Translations under genes and position numbers: made by a program | Notes under the pieces: generated by a model | The model's database searches: none | What the model was told of the DNA's origin: nothing | The model's input: only the letters and a program-made list of their open reading frames with translations | Origin: Mikrocytos mackini | Taxonomy: Eukaryota > Endomyxa > Ascetosporea > Mikrocytida > Mikrocytiidae | Assembly: GCA_030180075.1 (NCBI GenBank) | Contig: JASNJN010000250.1 | Location: 1-35,734, forward strand | Reading direction: 5' to 3' | Length of the DNA: 35,734 bases | In this document: positions 21,163-29,129 of the stretch, one piece after another | Position numbering within the stretch: position 1 is the first letter of the stretch | Layout of the letters: each line of letters starts with the position of its first letter

Positions 21163-21758
21163 CAGAGGTGATAACTTCCGCCCGACCGACACTTTTCCGA
21201 CCCGATCGGGTCGGAACCGGCCGGAAGGACATTGAAAAATCTCAAATTTCTGACCCAAAAGGGCATGTCTTCTTTATTTTTATATAAAATCACTTTTGAT
21301 ACAATAATATAGTGTAATTAAATCTACAATTTGACACAAACCTCAAACGAATTGACATAGTTTCATTATAAGGTTTATATATCGAATTCAAAATGACATA
21401 AAAATAAAAAATAATTATAATTGATTTTTGTGGCATTTATCAAGTCAAAATAAAATATAAACAGATGTATTTTATATTCTTGTTCTCAATCGCGCTTTCA
21501 ATGGAACAAATGGTTTGATATAACCTATATGATTTTAATATATCATATACAAGGGTATATATTCAGTATGAATAAAACACAATTGTCACGATTTTGTGGT
21601 TGGAAATTAAATATGGTCCTCTATTACATGGCAAAATTTTTTTGTGAAAAATAGTGATTTCAATTTACATGAGCGATCGGAAAGGAAAACTCTTCCGACC
21701 GACCCGACGTCGGAGTCGGTCGGAATCGGAATAGAATTTTCAATTTTTGACACCTCTG
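21163..21758. mobile_element. hAT-type element, CAGAGGTG family (596 bp)
   Basis: Ends CAGAGGTGATAACTTCC and TTTTTGACACCTCTG, inverted over the first eight bases. Flanks GTGTAAAC (21155-21162) and GTTGAAAC (21759-21766) agree at 6 of 8. The left subterminal region holds a 22-bp perfect palindrome (21195-21216); the right carries CCGACCGACCCGACGTCGGA. The right end is shared with the fragment at 6071-6265. Non-coding. Confidence 0.85.
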
Positions 21759-21766
21759 GTTGAAAC

Positions 21767-22622
21767 AAGGTTTATTTTTGCAACTGTGAAAAATGCCGAA
21801 AAATGTACTGGGCGATACAGACCCAGGGAAAGTTTTTCGGCTGCAAAGCCACTTCTAAATATTGGTTTTAGTCCGTTTGTCTGCTCTCATGTTTATCAAA
21901 GCACGGCAAACCAAGTTATATTTTATTAACAAAACAAAAAGTTAATTTCTGAAAATCGGTCAAAACCAAAACACACCCTACATGTCTCTACATAATATAA
22001 AGAGAAATGGGTGTGTTGGTTTACAACGGGCCATGTAATAAAGAACTTTATAATGTTGAAAAGCCTTATGGTAGCTTTTCGCATAAAGCACCATTGGATG
22101 GCTTATAACAACAAAGCAAGTAATTGTGCAAAGTATAAACAACCCTATACTAGGGAATCTTTGTTTTGTTTTATGAAATAGACAATAACCTGTTAATAAC
22201 AATAGTTATTAAACAATAGGTTAAATGCAGGTTATAAATCGTATTCGAAGTTCAAATTGCAAAATAAATTTCGCTGCAAAATGGTTTTGTTAATTTAATA
22301 AACACACGCCAAGAATAGCGAGCATGTTTAAGTGCACAAATTAACAATGAAGTTTTTGCAAATTAGATTGGCCCTTAAATTCTGTTGGAATACTGATGAG
22401 AAAGCTAGGTTAGACGGAGAAACCAATAAGTAAATTAATTATTTATGTTGTCTTTCTCTTTAAAAAACAACCAATTTACATGCAAATTTTGCATTTTAAT
22501 TCCATAACATGAACAAATAGATATTGTGTGCATTTTTTGAAAAAGTTGTGTAAAAAACGCACTTCACAATTTTTTCAAATTTTAAAAACCCGGATTTTCC
22601 ACCAAATTTGCCGAAGCATCAA
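21767..22622. other. Intergenic region upstream of the phosphatase gene
   Basis: AT-rich; open frames are short and lack an ATG at a sensible place. The last 60 bp contain AAACCCGG and CAAATTTG, similar to short upstream signals proposed for microsporidian genes (CCC-like and AAATTT-like). Confidence 0.4.
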
Positions 22623-23633
22623 ATGAAGAAACAAAAGCTTACTAAGCCTCATAAGAATAACAAAGATACCAAGTCATCCACAACAATTGCCAATAAGACC
22701 TCAATCGATTATCGCTTACCTCATTCTTGTGATGAAAATTGCAAAAAGTTCGAATGTATCAACGATCCTTACCACATTATGGATTATAGCCCTTCTAATT
22801 CTATTTACAGCCCAGGCGAGCCTATAGAGAATATCCTCTTTAACGTTTCATCTTATTTGTATGTCTCATTTCAAAAAGCTTACAAACATAAATACACAGT
22901 GGACAAAAAGGATTGTGAGCCGCAGTGGCAAGCTACAATTAACAAAGAAAATAAAGAAAAGAACAGTGTCCTCGTACTGGACCTGGATCAAACATTGGTT
23001 CATACTAATTCTTATTCAAAGATATTTAACAAAGAAAACGTTGACGCAGAAATCACAAGCGAAAACTTTGCTAAACAACAGCTAGATTTTGTCTTGGTTG
23101 GTTTTATGGTTAAAAAGAACGTAACAACTAGATTTAGGCCTTACTTAGAGCACTTTCTTGAGGTGGCTTCAACATACTTTGATCTGGCTATCTACACATC
23201 TGCTCACCAAGGGTATGCAGAAGTTGTTGTTGATTATTTAGCTACCAAGTTCAAAATTTGTCACAGATTGTATAGACCAAATTGTTACCTCGAAGGTGTC
23301 GTTATAAAGGACTTGGATTACTTTATCGAGGCTTATGACAACGTTTACTTCATAGACAATGATCCGGTTACATTCTCGTATCATATTGAACATGGGATAT
23401 ACATTGAGAATTGGTACGGGGATGAAAAAGATATAGAATTAAAGAAACTAGCAGAATTACTGCCAATTATTCACAGAGATGGAAAGGAAACAGTAAAAAA
23501 ATACATGAGAACAGAAGAAATATTAATGTTATGGAAAGATTCAAAGCGACCACCTAATAAAGACATAAAAAAAGATTATATTACGTATAACGAATATATT
23601 CAATTGTTATTAAATAAAAAAAATGACAAATAA
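22623..23633 (+). CDS. FCP1/SCP-type (NLI-interacting factor-like) HAD phosphatase
   Basis: 336 codons from the first ATG at 22623; the frame is open a few codons further up but only from a TTG. The family dephosphorylates phosphoserine/threonine, classically on the RNA polymerase II C-terminal domain, using an aspartyl-phosphate intermediate. Seen in the sequence: a lysine-rich N-terminus (residues 1-20), a Cys-containing segment (CDENCKKFEC), the catalytic signature VLVLDLDQTLVH (DxDxT near residues 120-124), the TRFRPYLEHFL and LAIYTSAHQGYAEVVVDYL motif II region, GVVIKDL with the conserved Lys, and VYFIDNDPVTF with the acidic motif III. No BRCT domain, so it is SCP/Psr-like rather than full-length Fcp1, and no membrane segment, which argues against TIM50 or Nem1. 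Not visibly in an operon-like pair. Confidence 0.88.
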   Translation: MKKQKLTKPHKNNKDTKSSTTIANKTSIDYRLPHSCDENCKKFECINDPYHIMDYSPSNSIYSPGEPIENILFNVSSYLYVSFQKAYKHKYTVDKKDCEPQWQATINKENKEKNSVLVLDLDQTLVHTNSYSKIFNKENVDAEITSENFAKQQLDFVLVGFMVKKNVTTRFRPYLEHFLEVASTYFDLAIYTSAHQGYAEVVVDYLATKFKICHRLYRPNCYLEGVVIKDLDYFIEAYDNVYFIDNDPVTFSYHIEHGIYIENWYGDEKDIELKKLAELLPIIHRDGKETVKKYMRTEEILMLWKDSKRPPNKDIKKDYITYNEYIQLLLNKKNDK

Positions 23634-23783
23634 AATAAAGTAAAGTAATTAAATAAGAAAAAATAATATGAAGTAATAATTCTTTATTGAGTAGGTAATA
23701 TTAATTTATCATATGTTTGGGTTGATTAAATTTTTAGAAGTTCTTTAAAGTACAATTTACAATATTAAAAGCATAAATCATTA

Positions 23784-24999
23784 TAAAGATAAAGCTTTGG
23801 AGAACATTTCATTGATAAACGGATGATATTTGATTAGAGAAACAAGCTTGATACAGACGTGGAAGCTCTCGGGTTGATGATTAGCATAGGAAGAGCAATA
23901 GTTAAAATTGAGTGTAATGTGTTAAGTTGAACATAGGATAACAATTTAGATGTCCCTTTTTGTCCCAAAGGTCGTGTATGCCTCTGTTTCTATCACCTTC
24001 TAACTTATCCTTTATGAATCTAACACAGAAGTAGGCGACTATAAGTATCTTAATCTTCTTTCCTTTTTCAAAGTCTTTGAATAATTATTTCTTGTTCTAT
24101 TGTTTTATATCTCTATTTCCACTATGTTACCATTAAGTTTTAAAAAGAGGGTCTATTATTATTTGTAGATGAAATTTAAAGTGTTCGAAATATGGCATTG
24201 AGTAGTTTTGTGTAAATGAAACTCATATTCCAAGGTAATTTGTTCTAGTCTTGATATAAATAGATTTTTCTTTTATATGTGTATTACAGGGTTCAACCTG
24301 ATTGTTTTCCTTATTTAGAATCGCTGTCGGTTGTAATTAATTTCTCCCGTTTTGTTCAAATTTGTACACGTCCAATTTTCATTAAACAGAATATTCTTCT
24401 TTCGTGTTGCTTAATAATGCAATGTGTGGTTATTGTGATAAATCAAAAGCTGTATGTTTGTTTTTCTTTGTGCTGTTAGTTTGAAACTTTTGAATAGAAT
24501 TTCTTAAAGTAAATATTTGTTCAGTTTTTTAACTCAATTTTAAAGTTGTTCGGTTTAAAATGTGAATCTTATTAAACAGATTAGCACTCAAATCTTTAAC
24601 AAGTTAATCGCATTTAAGAAAAGGGTTTTTTTTCTTTGTAAAGTTCCTAGATTTCTTTTTATTTGTACAATTCATACAATCCTGTTTTCAACACAGTCTA
24701 TTTGTTAAACTCTTTCCCTCTTTAAATTCAATACTTCTTCTTCTATAGACACTCTACAGATTCCATGGGACTCTATATTATGGCGGAGTCTCTATTTAAG
24801 TTATAAAGGCGTAGAAAGTGGACGATTTTCATTCTAAGTCTATCTTCTGACAAATCGAACAAACTGTTAACTTCTTTCAATTTATCCTTAATTCGTTGTC
24901 GACAATATTGAACATAGTTTTAATGTGTGTGCGCATGTTTTAAAAAGCCATCAATTTCATTGGGAAAGATCAGCACTCTATACGTGCAGTTAATCACCT
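23784..24999 (-). pseudogene. Decayed coding sequence of unknown product
   Basis: No ORF is long, but the minus strand shows a run of protein-like segments in shifting frames: 24776-24919 (QRIKDKLKEVNSLFDLSEDR, then MKIVHFLRLYNLNRD), 24720-24775 (SHGICRVSIEEEVLNLKRER), about 24090-24230 (SFTQNYSMPYFEHFKFHLQ), 23905-24084 (KILIVAYFCVRFIKDKLEGD, then NRGIHDLWDKKGHL) and 23784-23903 (YANHQPESFHVCIKLVSL). Order and strand are consistent over 1.2 kb, which suggests one gene of roughly 400 codons that has gathered many stops and frameshifts. I do not recognise the family. Chance openness in AT-rich DNA is the alternative. Confidence 0.4.
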
Positions 25000-25090
25000 A
25001 GATACTAAATATATGGAAAATATTTAGATAGAATCTGCAGAGTACTTTGTAGAAGGTTTGAGGATGTGAATAACCTTTCACAATAAAATT

Positions 25091-25114
25091 ATGAGATTTA
25101 AAATTTCAAAATGA
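25091..25114 (+). promoter_or_regulatory. AAATTT-type leader and 7-codon overlapping upstream ORF
   Basis: Just before the apyrase ATG lies GATTTAAAATTTCAAA, an AAATTT-like element as seen before other likely host genes here. It also contains ATG AGA TTT AAA ATT TCA AAA TGA, whose stop overlaps the main start as ATGA. Whether the transcript begins upstream of this ATG cannot be judged from sequence. Confidence 0.4.
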
Positions 25115-26448
25115 CAAATTTCATTTTTATCATCATACAGATCTTACTATCCCATGTGCTTAACTACATCGAGTATTCCGATATCCCTACCCACGTTTGT
25201 ATTATCGACGCGGGTTCTTCTGGTTACAGAATAAACATTTTCGACATTGTCAGGACCGTTTACAGCACATCATTCGTAACAAGAAGCAAAATCGTGTTCC
25301 AAAAGGTATTTCACCCAATAACCGATGACATTGACGATCCTTTGCAACTCCAGCGCGCACTGAAGCAGTTAACAACCAATTTAAACAATGCATTACTCAA
25401 AAACAACATACGAATCAACTCAATGATTGTTTCAATAATTGGTACAGCTGGTTTCAGAAAGGCCAAGTACAAAATAAGCTACGACTCATTCATTCGCACT
25501 TTAAAAGACAATCTTGCATTGTTTGATTACTATTCTATTGATGTCCATTCAATAACAGGCTACGAGGAAGGATTTCTATTACTCAAAAGTGTTTTCTTTA
25601 CAGAGTCTTTGTTTGACACTGAAATTTACACTTACGGAGCTTGGGAAATAGGCGGCTCTTCGTTACAAATATCAATGCTTCTGCCCACTGCTTTAGTTGA
25701 TAAGTATAAGAAACTCCATATTAAAGAAGTAGTCCGTCAAGAAAACTGCAATATTTACAAAGTACCAGATTTCTACTTTAATTTCCAAAGCTTTCATATA
25801 TTAGCGTGTTCTTTCGAAGAAATGGGAGTAAATGATATACAATCTGAAGTGAATAAATACCTTATTGAAACATCAAAGACGGAAATTGTGTTGAACAATT
25901 GTATGAACAAAGGAATTTCTTACAGTTCAAAAGTAAACAACAAAGACTATAATTTTAAAGGAGATTACGACCACGAAAAATGTAAGCTTATTTTAAAAGA
26001 AGTTCTTACAAAATTAACAAACTCAAATCAAAGCGAAATATATTACATTGCAGAGTTGAATGAAGCTCTCTGTAACTCCACAAAAAAGCCACATATTCAT
26101 GTTTTACCAGTAAGCAACCTCAAACACATCATTGACCATTTAAAAGTACAAAGTTCAAAACATTTATTGAAAGACTTAAAAGAAAATAGTAAAGAATTTT
26201 GTTTAAAACCTTTTGAAGAAGTACAAAAAGAGTACAGCGAAATTAACGAAAATGTACTTCAAAAACTTTGTATTAATAGTAACTATGTAATTGAGTTACT
26301 AAAAGTGTTTTATAAAATGGATGTAAATATAAAGAATATAATGAGGTTCAAAAAAACAGAAAGTTTAGAAGAAATGAAAGTTGAATGGAGTTTAGGGGCG
26401 GCGTATAAATACTTACTTGAATATTTATATATTCAACAAATTAAGTAA
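25111..26448 (+). CDS. GDA1/CD39-family nucleoside phosphohydrolase (apyrase/NDPase)
   Basis: 445 codons, the usual size for this family, which hydrolyses nucleoside tri- or diphosphates in the ER/Golgi lumen or outside the cell. All five apyrase conserved regions are visible: IIDAGSSGYR (residues 31-40, phosphate-binding loop 1), GTAGFRKA (111-118), GYEEG with the catalytic Glu (150-154), EIGGSSLQIS (179-188, loop 2) and EWSLGAAY (425-432). The N-terminus (residues 3-19) is a hydrophobic signal or signal-anchor; no C-terminal membrane segment follows, so the enzyme is secreted or a type II Golgi/ER protein. It lies convergent to 26625-27425 with a 176-bp gap. Possible roles, which I infer: GDP clearance for glycosylation, or degradation of host extracellular nucleotides for salvage. 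Substrate preference cannot be read from the sequence. Confidence 0.92.
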   Translation: MTNFIFIIIQILLSHVLNYIEYSDIPTHVCIIDAGSSGYRINIFDIVRTVYSTSFVTRSKIVFQKVFHPITDDIDDPLQLQRALKQLTTNLNNALLKNNIRINSMIVSIIGTAGFRKAKYKISYDSFIRTLKDNLALFDYYSIDVHSITGYEEGFLLLKSVFFTESLFDTEIYTYGAWEIGGSSLQISMLLPTALVDKYKKLHIKEVVRQENCNIYKVPDFYFNFQSFHILACSFEEMGVNDIQSEVNKYLIETSKTEIVLNNCMNKGISYSSKVNNKDYNFKGDYDHEKCKLILKEVLTKLTNSNQSEIYYIAELNEALCNSTKKPHIHVLPVSNLKHIIDHLKVQSSKHLLKDLKENSKEFCLKPFEEVQKEYSEINENVLQKLCINSNYVIELLKVFYKMDVNIKNIMRFKKTESLEEMKVEWSLGAAYKYLLEYLYIQQIK

Positions 26449-26624
26449 ATAGTTATTCTAATTTAAAATGAGTTTATTTGTACAAATTTGTATCAAAATT
26501 ATCAATAAAATAAACAAACCATTTTACTTTTATTTATATTTCTTTATAAATTACAATTAAAACAAACATATAGTACTAATCTAATCTAATCTCATTTATT
26601 TAATTCTTTGTAAAAATAAATGTT

Positions 26625-27425
26625 TTACAACACCAATTCAGTGGCGTGTTGCTTCCTAATCATTGTTCGGAAGATTACAACTACCGTAATTAACAATAGG
26701 ATATCAAGACAAATAAACAATACAAATGCAATCGTTTCTAAAGTGGGTGTGTCTTTTTTCTTAAATAATTCTTTTACAATTTTATCAATTTCATTTTTAT
26801 CTGCCAGTCTTACGATATAGTTATCATTATCTACGTTTGTTTCGAAGTGTAAATGAGAAGTTTTATCAGAGGCTAAATAATTCAGTCTCTTCTTTACGAT
26901 ATCTCTGAAACATATTTTAACAACCATGTTTCCAAATTCAATATTTTCAATTGTTAAATCGTATTTCTTTTTCTCTTTCATATAAACTTTGAGAATTCCT
27001 TTGAATGAAGATATTGGCGTTTTAGGCGTATCGTCCTTCTCTGACTTTCTAACAAGGACTTCTAGGATCTTCTCGTAGTCTAGTGAGTTCTCGGTTAAAG
27101 TGTACCTGGCTATGCCTTCTTCATAGTCATCTAAAAGGTATTTTAAGTAAACAATACTCTTTGGTTGGTAAATGTTTTTGAAAGACTCGTATTCTGGGTG
27201 ACTCCTGGACTCCGGCATGTAGATAATTTCTGAGTACGTAGAACTAAACAAAAATACTCGGACTGCAGTTCGACTTTTGATGTTTTGTATGTTCTCAAGA
27301 GCAATAAAACCTAAACCCTCGTCTAAATCAAAATCAGCAGGTGTGATAAGTTTTTGTGAATAAGCAAAGTGGATGTAAAGAATAAATGTTATGTAAGGCC
27401 AACGATATAGCTGTCTGTAGTTCAT
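26625..27425 (-). CDS. Type I membrane protein, unknown family
   Basis: 266 codons from the ATG at 27423-27425. An N-terminal signal peptide is evident (hydrophobic residues about 10-22, ending FAYSQ). A luminal or extracellular domain of about 200 residues follows, with DFDLDEGLGFIALENI near its start and lysine/acid-rich stretches in the middle. One hydrophobic membrane span (about residues 233-254, FVLFICLDILLLITVVVIF) precedes a short basic tail (RTMIRKQHATELVL). The topology resembles an ER/Golgi cargo or surface protein; I recognise no domain. It is divergent from 27739-28758, the two starts being 313 bp apart, and convergent with the apyrase gene. A CCCGACAATTTTAA stretch lies about 30 bp before the start. 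Confidence 0.72.
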   Translation of the reverse strand: MNYRQLYRWPYITFILYIHFAYSQKLITPADFDLDEGLGFIALENIQNIKSRTAVRVFLFSSTYSEIIYMPESRSHPEYESFKNIYQPKSIVYLKYLLDDYEEGIARYTLTENSLDYEKILEVLVRKSEKDDTPKTPISSFKGILKVYMKEKKKYDLTIENIEFGNMVVKICFRDIVKKRLNYLASDKTSHLHFETNVDNDNYIVRLADKNEIDKIVKELFKKKDTPTLETIAFVLFICLDILLLITVVVIFRTMIRKQHATELVL

Positions 27426-27724
27426 TAGGAAAGAATAGTGTTTTCAGAAGTTAAAATTGTCGGGTTTGTCAAAAAATCAAACAAATAGAACCATTAACAT
27501 TCCCATGCCTCACAAATGCTATCTCAATAGTAATTCATATTGTTGCACTACATTCATTCTCTTCTACCAACTACACCTTGAATTAAGGCAATTTGTCCTG
27601 TAAGGCTAGGTTATCTACTTCATCCTTCGTACAAGTTTCATCGCTTGGATCTTGTAACTGCCTTCTCGCAGAACAGCCTATATTTCCTCCTTCCTTACAT
27701 TGGCAAAATATTGAATTTTGAATT

Positions 27725-27738
27725 TAAATTTTCATAAA
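27725..27738 (+). promoter_or_regulatory. AAATTT-type leader before 27739
   Basis: AAATTTTCATAAA immediately precedes the ATG, within TTTGAATTTAAATTTTCATAAA. It is matched by similar A/T leaders before 883 and 25111. In microsporidia such elements lie close to the start codon and transcripts begin only a few bases upstream (knowledge). Confidence 0.35.
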
Positions 27739-28758
27739 ATGTCGAATTCTATTGAAAAGCTCTTTCTAGCACTTCTTATTCAAATCACTATTTGTGTCGA
27801 TACTCATATACCAAGCGACCAATTGGACGAATCAATTAAAACAATTAAAATGCGCTGTGTGATTCAAAACGAAGCCTCACCCGAAACCAACGACTCTGAC
27901 CACAAGAAAACATTGCATTACTTTCTTCACGAAGTTACTTTCTTGTTGAATCTCAATAACAGCTCTAATCCAGTAAATACCCGTAACAGAAGAAATGCAA
28001 TCCTAGCTTGCGACGGAGTAGATCATAATCCTATAACCCTCAACATTTCCTTTGATAACTCTTCCAAAGAATCAGACGATCTAAACCTTGGAAAAATAAT
28101 GCTTAGTGAAGGCAAATTTGAAGATGACATGAATTTGGAAGAAACAGATTACGTAACCGTTAAAGTTTCTAATTCCCAAGAAGAAAGAACTATTTTCCTT
28201 AATTACAAGCACACAATAAAATCTTTTGATACTGGCATTATATTAGCTAAGAACTTTGTTTTAGACGACGCTTGTTTTCTTTTTAATTCAGTATATCTCA
28301 CATTGGAAATGGAAATAAACATCACAGAGTTATATAACGGAAAACAAAATATTTACAATATTGAAAAGAACGAAAAGAACAACGATACATACTTTTATGT
28401 TTTGAGCAGTGCTGGGGCTAATGAAAGCGAAAGTAAACATTATGGTATATATAAACATATTGAAGAAGTTGAAAAGGGAAATGGGGAATATAATGATTTT
28501 TGTAAAACGATATTTGAAATCGATGATAATTCAAAAGAAAAAAATGCAGGAAATTTTGTTCGGTTCGAAACAAAAGAAAAAAACTGTGGCCAGAAAAAAT
28601 ATACACTTCAATATATGAGAGATAATGAAGAAAGAAAGGAACCAAAGATTGTTGATACACAAAGAAGAAGCGAAAAGAATGAAATCGAAACAAAAGTAAG
28701 GTTTTATTTGGATAAATTTGGAACACCATCGGAAACGATAAATTACGATACACTATAA
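27739..28758 (+). CDS. Putative secreted protein, unknown family
   Basis: 339 codons from the ATG at 27739; the frame also opens upstream from a TTG but not from an ATG. The N-terminus MSNSIEKLFLALLIQITICV is a good signal peptide with probable cleavage near residue 20. The rest is hydrophilic with no membrane span. It has several potential N-glycosylation-type sequons (LNNSSN, LNISFDNSS, INITE), an RNRR site near residue 85, and a C-terminal third rich in Lys and Glu (KEKNCGQKK, NEERKEPK). Six or so scattered Cys, including DGVDH and FCKTIFE surroundings. No domain recognised. With its neighbours it forms a group of three consecutive secretory-pathway genes; an extracellular or surface role is inferred. 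Confidence 0.7.
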   Translation: MSNSIEKLFLALLIQITICVDTHIPSDQLDESIKTIKMRCVIQNEASPETNDSDHKKTLHYFLHEVTFLLNLNNSSNPVNTRNRRNAILACDGVDHNPITLNISFDNSSKESDDLNLGKIMLSEGKFEDDMNLEETDYVTVKVSNSQEERTIFLNYKHTIKSFDTGIILAKNFVLDDACFLFNSVYLTLEMEINITELYNGKQNIYNIEKNEKNNDTYFYVLSSAGANESESKHYGIYKHIEEVEKGNGEYNDFCKTIFEIDDNSKEKNAGNFVRFETKEKNCGQKKYTLQYMRDNEERKEPKIVDTQRRSEKNEIETKVRFYLDKFGTPSETINYDTL

Positions 28759-28921
28759 TAAAGTTTCCTTGATAGAGAATGGTTTAGAGTAGAAAAAAGA
28801 TAAATAATTTGAGTTTTAGTTGGATTTTTATAAGGCTTTCTTGTTTTTTAGTTTGTTTCAAATAAACCTAGGTTTAGTAAATAAAATATCGAGTCATTTG
28901 TATGAAATTTTAATTCCATAT

Positions 28922-29104
28922 TGACACGCCCCGATGTATTAATACCAGTGTTGCGACCTCTGTAACGGCTGTACTGGTTATAAGGCATGCTATATTAATA
29001 GTTTGAACCAGAGTTGATTTTCTATCAAAATTTAATATTTATTTTTAGAAACTTCTTATAACAGTTCCCATAATAGAGTGTCTATTCAATTATAGAATAC
29101 GACA
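28922..29104 (-). repeat. 3' LTR (183 bp)
   Basis: TGACACGCCCC on the plus strand to ATACGACA; in element orientation it begins TGTCGTATTC and ends GTGTCA. It differs from the 5' LTR by one base only (A at 28964, C at 33494). Confidence 0.95.
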
Positions 29105-29129
29105 TCCCGCCTCTCTCAACTCTTATCTA

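Noticed and set aside
21978-22202. 74-codon minus-strand hydrophobic ORF
   Set aside because: It opens from TTG, and the first ATG is internal and late; no leader like that of the host genes.
24279-24479. 66-codon plus-strand ORF
   Set aside because: Lies antisense to the more convincing decayed coding sequence on the minus strand.
27640-27665. Similarity of GTACAAGTTTCATCGCTTGG to a stretch near 34296
   Set aside because: About 20 bp only, without flanking homology; could be chance or a tiny LINE tail.
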